A stretch of DNA of 64,000 nucleotides from contig CP064979.1 of NCBI GenBank assembly GCA_016699575.1, positions 3,224,001 through 3,288,000 of the forward strand. Direction: 5' to 3'. Of the stretch, positions 1-8,493 are shown one piece after another. How positions within the stretch are numbered: position 1 is the first letter of the stretch; each line of letters begins with the position of its first letter. Both the position numbers and the translations under genes were made by a program. The notes beneath the pieces are model-generated. The model did no database searches. It saw nothing but the letters and a program-made list of their open reading frames with translations, and was not told the DNA's origin. This stretch comes from Flavobacteriales bacterium (GTDB lineage: Bacteria > Bacteroidota > Bacteroidia > Flavobacteriales_F > PHOS-HE28).

Positions 1-443
1 CGCATGGCCTCATGGCGCGTGAGCCATAGATGTTCCAGGATATAAGTGGTTGCAAGGATGACGGCATTGGTGAAGAACAACTCCGCCAAGCTCACCTTCT
101 TTCCGAAAAGCGCGTTCACCACCGCCACTGCAATGACCGCCAGCAGGTATGTCATGTCCTTGATGCTGATCTGCTCCGTACGGTAGCGCAGGATGCTGAA
201 GATGGCGAACAGCCCGAACGCGAAGCCGGTGCTCAATTTCACGCTGTTCAGCAGTCCGCACAGGAAGAAGATGAGCACATTGAACAGGAAGTAAGTGAAG
301 AGGAAATCCTTTTTCCGGTGAATGGGATAGTAGATGAGCCGGATCAGCACATAAACGACCAAGAGGTCGATGCTGAACTTGAAGAACAGCTCCTTGAAGT
401 CGTCGTGGAAGAGCTTCCAGCCGAGGAATTCGATCTCTTTCAT
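1..443 (-). CDS. DUF4956 family membrane protein (partial, 3' end outside window)
   Basis: An open frame starts at ATG 443 on the minus strand and stays open for 147 codons to the window edge. It begins MKEIEFLGWKLFHDD and shows about four hydrophobic segments (roughly residues 20-40, 48-65, 70-85 and 95-112) around a short cytoplasmic motif ILRYRTEQISIKDMTY that I recognise from DUF4956 proteins. The start is 9 nt behind the stop of the VTC-domain gene, so both are probably one transcript; VTC plus DUF4956 is a common bacterial pairing. Its molecular role is not known; I infer a membrane partner of the polyphosphate-type VTC protein. Confidence 0.8.
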   Translation of the reverse strand, partial: MKEIEFLGWKLFHDDFKELFFKFSIDLLVVYVLIRLIYYPIHRKKDFLFTYFLFNVLIFFLCGLLNSVKLSTGFAFGLFAIFSILRYRTEQISIKDMTYLLAVIAVAVVNALFGKKVSLAELFFTNAVILATTYILEHLWLTRHEAM

Positions 444-452
444 GGTGTGCGA

Positions 453-1202
453 TCAGGCGGCGCGTTGCAACCGGTGGAGCTTGCGCAGCACTTCGTTGAA
501 GTTGTTGTGTTTGATGTCGGCGTGCAGCAGCACCATGCCGATGCAGTACTTGCTCATGCCTGCGGGCCGGTAGCCCATGGATCGCATCGTCTCCACCAAT
601 GGTGACGAACGGTCCGCCCGCTCCTGCTTGAGTTCGGCGATGCAGATCCCCTCCAGCGAACGTTCACCATCAGCGCTGGTGAAGCGCAGCGAATGGTCGA
701 TGGTGAGCCGCTCGGGCCTCGACCTATGCACTAAGGTGTAGCGCGTGAACGAGTTCCAGAGCTTGGCCTCGAACGGACCCTGCATGCCGCTTTTCGCTTC
801 AACGTAGGCCTGCTGCTCCGCATCCAGCTCGGTGGGGATCGTGGGCACTTTGCGGCGTGCTTTGTCTGTAGCGCCGCGACCGGTCTTGCGCTTTACCTCC
901 AAATAGCAAAGCCCACTGCCCACATACTCACGGAAACGCACCTTGCTGCGGAACGTGCGGCCGTTGTGGTGGTCGAAGTAGCTCCTGTCGTCCGCGCGAT
1001 CGAAGTAGAGAGACCGGTAATCCGTTCCGCGCTTTCCATCCACCTCCAAACATCGGAAGTGGGGTTGGAGTTGATGCAGGACGGTGGCCAGATCACGTTC
1101 GGCGAACACGTACTTGGTATCGGTGCGTGTGAGCAGCTGCACGCCGTCCATCTCCTTCAGGGAAATGGGCTGGAAATTGGTGATGACCGTTTGCTTGTCC
1201 AC
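453..1202 (-). CDS. VTC-domain protein (polyphosphate polymerase-like)
   Basis: A 249-residue soluble protein with the charged tunnel motifs of the VTC catalytic domain: RTDTKY (26-31), YRSLYFD (62-68), KVRFREY (87-93), LEVKRK (101-106), AELKQE (189-194) and SKYCIG (217-222). In yeast Vtc4 this fold makes polyphosphate from ATP; bacterial versions lack the SPX domain, as here. The start is GTG at 1202, supported by a -7 box (TAAGTTCG) just upstream at 1216-1223. It is transcribed divergently from cdd and is followed after 9 nt by the DUF4956 gene. Polyphosphate synthesis is inferred from the family; other triphosphate-tunnel activities cannot be excluded. Confidence 0.85.
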   Translation of the reverse strand: MDKQTVITNFQPISLKEMDGVQLLTRTDTKYVFAERDLATVLHQLQPHFRCLEVDGKRGTDYRSLYFDRADDRSYFDHHNGRTFRSKVRFREYVGSGLCYLEVKRKTGRGATDKARRKVPTIPTELDAEQQAYVEAKSGMQGPFEAKLWNSFTRYTLVHRSRPERLTIDHSLRFTSADGERSLEGICIAELKQERADRSSPLVETMRSMGYRPAGMSKYCIGMVLLHADIKHNNFNEVLRKLHRLQRAA

Positions 1203-1215
1203 GATGGCCGGGCCG

Positions 1216-1223
1216 CGAACTTA
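1216..1223 (-). promoter_or_regulatory. putative -7 box of the VTC operon
   Basis: TAAGTTCG on the minus strand, 13 nt before the GTG start. Fits the window-wide TAnnTTYG pattern. Confidence 0.5.
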
Positions 1224-1262
1224 GAAACCCCGGGCGCGCCAAGGCCCATGGCACCGGCGGAC

Positions 1263-1270
1263 TACCTTCG
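1263..1270 (+). promoter_or_regulatory. putative -7 box of cdd
   Basis: TACCTTCG, ending 12 nt before the cdd ATG, so the leader would be only a few bases. Back-to-back with the VTC promoter. Confidence 0.5.
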
Positions 1271-1282
1271 GCACCCTCTGAA

Positions 1283-1765
1283 ATGGCAAGACAACGGACC
1301 TACCGGCTCATCTATCTGGAGCATCCAAGTTGGAAGAGCCTCCCAGCCAGCGATCGCGACCTGCTGTTGGCTGCCCAAGCTGCCGCCAGAAAGGCCTACG
1401 CCAAGTACAGCAAGTTCAAGGTCGGCGCGGCTTTGCGCACCACCGACGGCAGGATGACCATTGGCAGCAACCAGGAGAACGCGTCCTTCCCGGCGGGCAT
1501 TTGTGCGGAACGGGCTGCATTGCACGCCTGCATGTCGCTTTCACCGTCCGCCTATGTCGACGTGATCGCGGTTGTGGTCCCGAAGGCGAAAGGCAAGGAT
1601 CCCATCCCGCCGTGCGGCATTTGCCGGCAGGCTCTGGTGGAGCAGGAACGTCGCCAAGGCGGACCATTGCGCATCCTGCTCGGTTCACCGGGCGGTGAAG
1701 TGCTTGAACTGGCCAGTGCCGAGAGCCTCTTGCCATTGAGCTTTGACGCAGGGTACCTGAAGTGA
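1283..1765 (+). CDS. cdd: cytidine deaminase
   Basis: A 160-residue protein of the small zinc-dependent cytidine deaminase family, which converts cytidine and deoxycytidine to the uridine forms in pyrimidine salvage. Visible motifs are YSKFKVGAA (42-50), the substrate-binding Asn pair around residues 63-66, the catalytic CAE (74-76, Cys ligand plus proton-shuttling Glu) and PCGIC (110-114) with the other two zinc cysteines. Length matches the homotetrameric class (about 130-160 residues). It stands alone as a transcription unit and ends 30 nt before the next promoter. Confidence 0.93.
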   Translation: MARQRTYRLIYLEHPSWKSLPASDRDLLLAAQAAARKAYAKYSKFKVGAALRTTDGRMTIGSNQENASFPAGICAERAALHACMSLSPSAYVDVIAVVVPKAKGKDPIPPCGICRQALVEQERRQGGPLRILLGSPGGEVLELASAESLLPLSFDAGYLK

Positions 1766-1795
1766 CCGCGGCCGGAAGCCCCTGAAAGCCCCGGC

Positions 1796-1803
1796 TATAT
1801 TTG
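1796..1803 (+). promoter_or_regulatory. putative -7 box of the pdhA-pdhC unit
   Basis: TATATTTG, a perfect match to the classical Bacteroidota TAnnTTTG -7 box, 38 nt before pdhA. Confidence 0.55.
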
Positions 1804-1841
1804 GCCCGAACGCGGAAGCCGACATACGCGAACATCCTCTC

Positions 1842-2876
1842 ATGCCCACGAAAACGGCCCCGGCCAAGACCGTCAAGGCTCCAGCGAGCAGCACCTTTAC
1901 CAGGGAGACCTACCTGCGTTGGTTCAAGGACATGTTGCTCATGCGCCGCTTCGAGGAGAAGACCGGCCAGCTCTATACCATGCAGAAGTTCGGTGGGTTC
2001 TGCCACCTGTACATCGGACAGGAGGCCATCCTTGCCGGGATGATAACAGCCATCAAACAGAGCGATAAGGTCATCACCGGTTACCGCGACCACGCGCACC
2101 CGCTCGTGCTGGGGACCCCTGCGAAAAACGTCATGGCCGAACTCTACGGCCGAACCACCGGCACCAGCAAGGGCAAGGGCGGCAGCATGCACTACTTCGA
2201 CAAGGAGCGCAACCTGTTCGGTGGCCACGGCATCGTGGGCGGGCAGATCGGTCTGGGTGCGGGCATCGCCTTCGCGGACAAGTACAAGGGCAACGACAGT
2301 GTTACGCTCTGCTCCATGGGTGATGGTGCCGTGCGCCAAGGCATCCTGCACGAGACGTTCAACATGGCCATGACCTGGAAGCTCCCGGTGGTATTCATCA
2401 TCGAGAACAACCAATACGCCATGGGGACCAGCGTGGAGCGCACCAGCAACGTGCGCGAACTGTACACGCTGGGCGAGAGCTACGACATGCCGGGTGAACC
2501 AGTGGATGGCATGAGCTGCGAAGCCGTGCACACAGCCATCGCCAAGGCCTGTGCGCATTGCCGCGAAGGCAACGGTCCGTACCTGCTGGAGATCAAGACC
2601 TATCGGTACCGCGGGCACAGCATGAGCGATCCCCAGAAGTACCGCACCAAAGAAGAGGTGGAGGAGTACAAACAGCAGGACCCCATAGAATCCGTGCGCA
2701 AGATCATCCTACAGAACAAGTGGAGCAATGAGGCCGAGCTCGAGAAGTGGGACGAGGATGTGAAGAAGGAAGTGGAGGAAGCCGTGAAGTTCGCCGAGAG
2801 CAGCCCGTTACCGGCCGCCGAAGAGTTGTACAACGACGTTTACAAGACACCGGACTACCCGTTCATCAAGGACTGA
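1842..2876 (+). CDS. pdhA: pyruvate dehydrogenase E1 component, alpha subunit
   Basis: A 344-residue E1 alpha subunit of the pyruvate dehydrogenase complex, which decarboxylates pyruvate with thiamine diphosphate. The thiamine diphosphate/Mg motif runs from GDG (160-162) to NN (189-190), with YRDHAH (81-86) and GKGGSMHY (111-118) typical of E1 alpha. An Ala/Lys/Thr-rich N-terminal tail (about 18 residues) precedes the domain. The E2 gene follows after a 93-nt gap filled by an inverted repeat. The E1 beta gene is not next to it in this window and must be encoded elsewhere. Confidence 0.95.
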   Translation: MPTKTAPAKTVKAPASSTFTRETYLRWFKDMLLMRRFEEKTGQLYTMQKFGGFCHLYIGQEAILAGMITAIKQSDKVITGYRDHAHPLVLGTPAKNVMAELYGRTTGTSKGKGGSMHYFDKERNLFGGHGIVGGQIGLGAGIAFADKYKGNDSVTLCSMGDGAVRQGILHETFNMAMTWKLPVVFIIENNQYAMGTSVERTSNVRELYTLGESYDMPGEPVDGMSCEAVHTAIAKACAHCREGNGPYLLEIKTYRYRGHSMSDPQKYRTKEEVEEYKQQDPIESVRKIILQNKWSNEAELEKWDEDVKKEVEEAVKFAESSPLPAAEELYNDVYKTPDYPFIKD

Positions 2877-2883
2877 AAATGCC

Positions 2884-2954
2884 TTCACCACAGAGGCACA
2901 GAGCGCACAGAGAAGGGAAGACGACCTCCGTGACCTCTGTGCCTCTGTGGTGAA
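2884..2954. repeat. dispersed inverted repeat, copy 1
   Basis: Two perfect 20-nt arms, TTCACCACAGAGGCACAGAG at 2884-2903 and its reverse complement at 2935-2954, around a 31-nt centre that is itself partly complementary (CACAGAG against CTCCGTG). The element fills the pdhA-pdhC gap. A second copy lies at 35796-35882 and a half copy at 57543-57563. Transcribed across the operon it would form a long hairpin, which could alter the E1 alpha to E2 ratio (inference). Confidence 0.85.
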
Positions 2955-2969
2955 CAAACGACAACGACC

Positions 2970-4238
2970 ATGGCCGAGATCGTACGCATGCCCAAGTTGA
3001 GCGACACCATGACCGAAGGTGTTGTCGCCAAGTGGAACAAAAAGGTGGGCGACAAGGTGAAGAGCGGCGACGTCCTCGCTGAGATCGAGACCGACAAAGC
3101 GACCATGGAGTTCGAGGCCTACCTCGATGGCACGCTCCTGCACATCGGTGTGCAGCAGGGCCAGACCGCACCGGTCGATTCGCTGTTGGCCATCTTCGGG
3201 AAGGAGGGGGAGGACATCACCGCACTGCTCGCCGAAGCCGCAAGTGCACAACCCAAGACGCAGAAAGCCGAGAGCGCACCTGCTCCAGCACCTGCCCCAT
3301 CAGCAGCACCAGCACCAGTTGCAGCCGCAGCACCAGCGCCTACGGCGAAACCCGCCCCCGCTCCCGTTGCTGCCCCCGCTGCGAACGGCCGGGTGAAGGC
3401 GAGTCCCCTGGCAAAGCACCTCGCGGAGGAGAAGGGCATCGATATCGGTCGTGTTCGGGGCAGTGGTCCCGATGGGCGCATCACAAAAGCAGACGTTGAG
3501 GGTTTCACAGGCGGGGCTGCGGGTTTCAGCGGTCCGCAGGTGGAACGCTTCACCGAAGTGGCCGTGAGCCAGATGCGCAAGACGATCGCCAAGCGCTTGG
3601 CCGAAAGCAAATCCACCGCTCCGCACTTCTACCTCACCATCGAGCTCGACATGTCGCGGGCGATGCAAGTGAGGGAGGCCATCAACTCGAGCATCGCACC
3701 GGACAAGGTCTCGTTCAACGACATGGTGATCAAAGCTGTGGCCGTTGCGCTGAAGCACCATCCCAAAGTGAACAGTTCGTGGCTGGGAGATCGCATCCGC
3801 TTCAATGAGCACGTGCACATCGGCGTTGCCGTGGCCGTGGAAGAAGGACTGTTGGTGCCCGTGGTCCGCTTTGCCGATGGCAAGCCATTGCGGACGATCG
3901 GCGCTGAAGTGCGGGAGTATGCGAAGAAGGCCAAGGAGAAGAAACTGCAACCGCAGGACTGGGAAGGCAACACCTTCACCATCTCCAACCTCGGCATGTT
4001 CGGCATCGAGGAATTCACCGCCATCATCAATCCACCGGATGCGTGCATCCTTGCCATTGGCGGCATTCTGGAGAAGCCCGTCGTTCGCAACGGCGCTGTC
4101 GTGCCAGGCCACACGATGAAGGTGACACTGAGCTGCGACCACCGTGTCGTTGACGGGGCTACTGGTGCGGTATTCCTCAATACGTTCAAACAACTGCTCG
4201 AAGAGCCTGCTTTGTTGCTCGGTCACGGGGCCATCTGA
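2970..4238 (+). CDS. pdhC: pyruvate dehydrogenase E2 (dihydrolipoamide acetyltransferase)
   Basis: A 422-residue E2 core of the pyruvate dehydrogenase complex. Order: one lipoyl domain (1-80) with the lipoylated Lys43 in ETDKATME; an Ala/Pro-rich swinging linker (about 88-140); a peripheral subunit-binding domain (about 142-180, SPLAKHLAEE and RVRGSGPDGRITKADVE); and the acetyltransferase domain (about 190-422) with catalytic HRVVDG at 391-396. It accepts the hydroxyethyl group from E1 and passes acetyl to CoA. Single lipoyl domain and E1alpha-E2 adjacency are usual in Bacteroidota. Confidence 0.95.
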   Translation: MAEIVRMPKLSDTMTEGVVAKWNKKVGDKVKSGDVLAEIETDKATMEFEAYLDGTLLHIGVQQGQTAPVDSLLAIFGKEGEDITALLAEAASAQPKTQKAESAPAPAPAPSAAPAPVAAAAPAPTAKPAPAPVAAPAANGRVKASPLAKHLAEEKGIDIGRVRGSGPDGRITKADVEGFTGGAAGFSGPQVERFTEVAVSQMRKTIAKRLAESKSTAPHFYLTIELDMSRAMQVREAINSSIAPDKVSFNDMVIKAVAVALKHHPKVNSSWLGDRIRFNEHVHIGVAVAVEEGLLVPVVRFADGKPLRTIGAEVREYAKKAKEKKLQPQDWEGNTFTISNLGMFGIEEFTAIINPPDACILAIGGILEKPVVRNGAVVPGHTMKVTLSCDHRVVDGATGAVFLNTFKQLLEEPALLLGHGAI

Positions 4239-4285
4239 CCGTGGTGCATCCAAAGCGCACTTATCTGCCAGCGAGGGCGACCGGA

Positions 4286-5563
4286 ATGACGAGAGCGATC
4301 TTTTTGATGCTGCAAGGCCTACTGCCGTGGTCCTTGGGTGGAATGCATGCGTTGGCCCAGACCGGAACAGGCACTGCTCCAACCGTTGCGCCCGATACGG
4401 CTGTACTGATCGAGCTGGCCCACGCCGTGGACAGTCTTGTTCGGGCAAGCAGCACGGCTGCGTTGCCACTGGCCCGGAAGGAATACGCCCTAGCGCTGCC
4501 ACTTGCCGGGTCCAAGTGGGCGGCGATGGCTGATCGCGATATGGGGAGCGCATTGAACCTGGCCGGGCACGCGGATTGCGCATTGGCCCATTACCGCTCG
4601 GCCATGGAGCGTTTCGATGCACTGGGAATGGGTTCTGATGCTGCGGCTTGCTTGGAGCGCATGGCAACGCTCAATGTTGTGCTCGGCAACTACTCCGCAG
4701 CAACGGAGCTGCTGGACCGGACGATGAGGTCGGAGGTGGTGCTCTCCGAGCCCAAGCTCATGGCGCGTTGTGAGTACGCTCTGGGCTATTTGAACGCGGA
4801 GCGCGAACAGATCGATGTTGCCCTTGGCCACTTTGAACGAAGCCGCTCGATCGCGAGCGCGGCATCCATCCGCAAGGCGGAGGCCCTCGCTGTGCACGGG
4901 ATGGCCCGCGTCCTCTGCATGCGCGGTGCATACGAGAACGCCTTGGCCACCTATGACACGATGATCGCTTTGTCGATGGCCGCGGATGACGCGCTCTTGC
5001 AGGCACAGGGCATAGTGGGAAGAGCGGGGGTGCTGGAAGAACTGGGTCGTACGGATGGATCCCGAAAGGACTATGAGAGCGGCTTGAGCTTGCTCACGGG
5101 GCTGAACAATCGGCCGTGGATGGCCTTTGTGCATGGACGCATCGCTTCGGCAGCATTGTCCACCGGAGATCTGGCGACGGCAGAGGAGCATGCGCTGGCC
5201 GGCTTGGCGCTTTCAAAGCTCATCGGCGCCAAGAGGGATGTCGCGGACCTCTACGAAGTGCTGTACCGCCTGAACGAACGCGCGGGCCGGAGCGACAGGG
5301 CTTTGGACTACATGAAGCACCATGTTGATGCATCCGTTGACTTTGCCCGGACCAGCGGCAACGTCAGCTTGGACCAATTGACCGGACAGCTGGCCATCAC
5401 TGAGCAGTTTTACGCTGACAGCCTTTCCCAGACCCACGTCCACTACAGGAGGTTGTTGGATGCCGGGTCCGCGAAGTCCCGGACATATGCACGCTGGTTC
5501 TGGTTCGCTGCCACCATTGCGCTGGTGCTCTTGGGCCTTGTCTTGGTTGGACGACGTGCATGA
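4286..5563 (+). CDS. TPR-repeat membrane protein, sensor-like but without an output domain
   Basis: A 425-residue protein. I chose ATG 4286 because it gives a signal peptide (MTRAIFLMLQGLLPWSL, cleavage near ALA-Q); a longer frame opens with GTG at 4241. The body is a run of tetratricopeptide-like helical hairpins (about 60-370), followed by one C-terminal membrane helix (about 402-422) and a short basic tail (GRRA). This layout is the periplasmic half of Bacteroidota TPR sensor kinases or LuxR/HTH regulators, yet the protein stops just after the helix. It may be a stand-alone scaffold or a sensor that lost its cytoplasmic part. It starts 47 nt after pdhC. Confidence 0.65.
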   Translation: MTRAIFLMLQGLLPWSLGGMHALAQTGTGTAPTVAPDTAVLIELAHAVDSLVRASSTAALPLARKEYALALPLAGSKWAAMADRDMGSALNLAGHADCALAHYRSAMERFDALGMGSDAAACLERMATLNVVLGNYSAATELLDRTMRSEVVLSEPKLMARCEYALGYLNAEREQIDVALGHFERSRSIASAASIRKAEALAVHGMARVLCMRGAYENALATYDTMIALSMAADDALLQAQGIVGRAGVLEELGRTDGSRKDYESGLSLLTGLNNRPWMAFVHGRIASAALSTGDLATAEEHALAGLALSKLIGAKRDVADLYEVLYRLNERAGRSDRALDYMKHHVDASVDFARTSGNVSLDQLTGQLAITEQFYADSLSQTHVHYRRLLDAGSAKSRTYARWFWFAATIALVLLGLVLVGRRA

Positions 5564-5637
5564 ACCAGATGCCCCGGTGACCGGTCGCGTGTTGAAATAG
5601 AAGACGTTGCGGTTGCGTTAGTGCGGCAAAGACCGTC

Positions 5638-6327
5638 ATGCACCGCTCCACCTCTGCTGCCCTGTTCAGGTTCGCGCCTCCAGCGAATTGGGTCCTTCTC
5701 TCCATCGGGTTCTGCCTGGCCTTGCTGGCAGGACGGCTCGAATGGAGCGGCCGTACCTCGTTCTACTTTCTCTCCTGGAACCTGCTTCTGGCATTGGCTC
5801 CTTTGGTGTTCTCCCTTTTGGCCCTGGCGGTGAGCAAGGCTGGTTGGAAGTATGCGGCCCTTCTGGCCCTGGGGCCTTGGCTGCTCTTCCTGCCCAATGC
5901 TCCCTATATCCTCACGGACCTGCTCCACCTCAAGGCCAGGGCGCCCATACCGGTCTGGTACGACCTTACCATGTTGCTCGCTTTCGCGCTCACCGGTCTG
6001 ATGCTGGGCTATCTCTCCATGGTCTGCGCCGAGCGTGTACTGCTCGGTGTTCTGAGGCGGCCATGGGTGGTGGTCATCCACGGCTTGGTGCTGTTCCTCT
6101 GCGGCTTCGGAATCTACCTCGGACGCTTCCTCCGTTGGAATTCATGGGAAGTGGCCACGCGGCCAAGTGCCTTGTTCACGGTGATCGGTGATCGCCTCCT
6201 TCACCCGGCAGACCACCCCACAACCTGGGGGACCACTCTGCTGGTCGGTGCGATGCTCATCATGGTTTTCGCTCTGGTGCGGCATGTGGGAGGGAGCATT
6301 CGCGAGCACGCGGTGGTCGACCGATGA
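5638..6327 (+). CDS. DUF1361 family integral membrane protein
   Basis: A 229-residue, very hydrophobic protein with about six to seven membrane segments. It carries the DUF1361 core: FYFLSWNLLLALAPLVF, then LPNAPYILTDLLHL and WYDLTMLLAFALTG. Function of the family is unknown; homologues occur widely in Bacteroidota and Firmicutes. The gene lies 21 nt before the recG start, so both are probably cotranscribed. Confidence 0.85.
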   Translation: MHRSTSAALFRFAPPANWVLLSIGFCLALLAGRLEWSGRTSFYFLSWNLLLALAPLVFSLLALAVSKAGWKYAALLALGPWLLFLPNAPYILTDLLHLKARAPIPVWYDLTMLLAFALTGLMLGYLSMVCAERVLLGVLRRPWVVVIHGLVLFLCGFGIYLGRFLRWNSWEVATRPSALFTVIGDRLLHPADHPTTWGTTLLVGAMLIMVFALVRHVGGSIREHAVVDR

Positions 6328-6348
6328 CATAGCGATGGGGACGAAGGC

Positions 6349-8493
6349 TTGGCGATCTTTCACCCCGTGCAAGCCTTCCTCGATACCCCCATCGAGTACC
6401 TGAAGGGCGTGGGCCCCCAGCGCGGGGAGCTGCTGCGCAAGGAGCTGGTCATCGGCACCTTCGGCGATCTGCTCCGGCACTATCCGTTCCGTTACGTGGA
6501 CCGGAGCCGGTTCCACACCGTTGGCGAGGTGACGGAAGAACTGCTGCAGGTCCAATTGCGCGGCCGCCTCACGGGCATCAAGACGGTGGGCGAGAAGCAG
6601 GCGAAGCGGTTGGTGGCCAGGCTCACCGATGACACCGGGGCCATGGAACTCGTCTGGTTCAAAGGCATCCGCTGGTTGCAGCCCGTGCTGAAGGAAGGCG
6701 GTGAGTACATCGTCTTCGGGAAACCCTCGCGCTTCCGCGACAAATTCAACATTGCGCACCCTGAGATCGAGGCGGCCGAGCAATGGCAGCAAGCGGGCCA
6801 GGCTCAACTGCAACCGGTCTATTCAACCACGGAGAAGGCGGCTGCAAAGGGCTTGAACAGCCGGGGTATCTGGAAACTCCAGCAGGTATTGCTGCCCCAG
6901 TTGGCCGGTCAAGTGGAGGAGACGTTGACGGAGGAGCTCGTGGCCGTGCTCGGAGGCATGTCCAAGGAAGAGGCGTTGCGCCAAGTGCACCTGCCACGCG
7001 ACCAGTCCGGCCTCGACACCGCCGTGCGACGGTTGAAGTTCGAGGAGCTTTTTTTCATCCAGCTCCAGTTGCTCATGCAAAAGGTGCTGATGCAACGCGA
7101 CGTGAAGGGCAATGTGTTCGGGCAGGTGGGCGATCTGTTCAACTCGTTCTACAAAGAGCATCTGCCGTTCTCCCTTACCAACGCGCAAAAGCGGGTTGTG
7201 AAGGAGATCCGGGCCGACATGGGCAGTGGGAAACAGATGAACCGCTTGCTACAGGGCGATGTGGGCAGCGGCAAGACGTTGGTGGCTTTGCTGAGCATGC
7301 TCATCGCGCTCGACAATGGTTTCCAGACCGTGCTATTGGCGCCCACGGAGATCCTCGCGCAGCAGCACTTCAACACCTTGGGCCGTTTCGTGAAGGGCAT
7401 GCCCTTGCAGGTGCGCTTGCTTACAGGCAGCACACCAACGGCTGAGCGCAAGGGGCTGTTGGCGGCGTTGGTGCGCGGCGATGTGCACATCCTCGTGGGC
7501 ACGCATGCCTTGTTGGAGGACCGTGTGAAGTTCAAGCAGCTTGGGCTCACCGTCATCGATGAGCAGCACCGCTTCGGTGTGGCGCAACGCGCCCGCATGC
7601 AAGCAAAGGCCGTTGTGCCGCCACATGTGCTGGTGATGACCGCGACACCCATTCCGCGCACATTGGCCATGACGCTGTACGGCGACCTCGACGTGAGCGT
7701 GATCGATGAACTGCCGCCGGGCCGCAAGCCGATCAAGACCGTGCACCGCACCGATGCCGCGCGCAACGCCGTGCTGCACTTCATGGAACAGGAGATCGCG
7801 AGAGGGCGCCAGGTGTACGTTGTTTATCCGCTCATCGAAGAGAGCACCAAACAGGACCCGGCCGCTGAGCAGAAGCTGCAGCTGAAGGACCTGATGGACG
7901 GCTACGAGAGCATGGTGCGCCGGTTCCCATCGCCCCTGTACGCCGTGAGCATTGTGCATGGCCGCATGGAGCCGGAGGCCAAGGAGTTCGAGATGCAACG
8001 CTTCAAGAAGGGTGAGACGGACATCCTCGTCAGCACCACGGTCATCGAGGTGGGTGTGGATGTTCCCAACGCCAGTGTGATGGTGATCGAGAACGCCGAA
8101 CGCTTCGGGTTGGCACAACTGCACCAGTTGCGCGGACGTGTCGGTCGTGGGGCCGAACTGAGCTGCTGTATCCTGATGACCGGTGATCGTTTGGGCAACG
8201 ACAGCCGCACGCGCATCGAAACCATGGTGCGCACCCAGGACGGGTTCGAGATCAGCGAAGTGGACCTGCGGCTGCGGGGGCCGGGCGATATCATGGGCAC
8301 GCAGCAGAGCGGTATACCCCAACTGCACCTGGCCGACCTGATCGCCGACGCTGAACTGTTGCAACAGGCCCGCCGCTATGCTCAACGTATGCTTGATGCC
8401 GACCCCGGTCTACGCGATCCGAAGCACGCGCGTACGGCCGGGTCCCTGCGTGATCAGATGAAGGACAAGGCCGTGTGGGGCAGGATCGGCTAG
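6349..8493 (+). CDS. recG: ATP-dependent DNA helicase RecG
   Basis: A 714-residue superfamily 2 helicase that remodels stalled forks and branched DNA. The N-terminal wedge (OB fold) domain includes DTPIEYLKGVGPQRGELL and YPFRYVDRS; Walker A GDVGSGKT begins at residue 303; the DEQH box is at 404-407, followed by RFGVAQR; TATPIPRT and the C-terminal QLRGRVGRG motif complete the motor. The start must be TTG at 6349: the only in-frame upstream codons run into a stop at 6325, and this start matches the family N-terminus. The last 4 nt overlap the end of the convergent lysoplasmalogenase gene. Confidence 0.95.
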   Translation: MAIFHPVQAFLDTPIEYLKGVGPQRGELLRKELVIGTFGDLLRHYPFRYVDRSRFHTVGEVTEELLQVQLRGRLTGIKTVGEKQAKRLVARLTDDTGAMELVWFKGIRWLQPVLKEGGEYIVFGKPSRFRDKFNIAHPEIEAAEQWQQAGQAQLQPVYSTTEKAAAKGLNSRGIWKLQQVLLPQLAGQVEETLTEELVAVLGGMSKEEALRQVHLPRDQSGLDTAVRRLKFEELFFIQLQLLMQKVLMQRDVKGNVFGQVGDLFNSFYKEHLPFSLTNAQKRVVKEIRADMGSGKQMNRLLQGDVGSGKTLVALLSMLIALDNGFQTVLLAPTEILAQQHFNTLGRFVKGMPLQVRLLTGSTPTAERKGLLAALVRGDVHILVGTHALLEDRVKFKQLGLTVIDEQHRFGVAQRARMQAKAVVPPHVLVMTATPIPRTLAMTLYGDLDVSVIDELPPGRKPIKTVHRTDAARNAVLHFMEQEIARGRQVYVVYPLIEESTKQDPAAEQKLQLKDLMDGYESMVRRFPSPLYAVSIVHGRMEPEAKEFEMQRFKKGETDILVSTTVIEVGVDVPNASVMVIENAERFGLAQLHQLRGRVGRGAELSCCILMTGDRLGNDSRTRIETMVRTQDGFEISEVDLRLRGPGDIMGTQQSGIPQLHLADLIADAELLQQARRYAQRMLDADPGLRDPKHARTAGSLRDQMKDKAVWGRIG

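Noticed and set aside
1416..2618. A 400-codon minus-strand frame over cdd and pdhA
   Set aside because: Both plus-strand genes have intact catalytic motifs.
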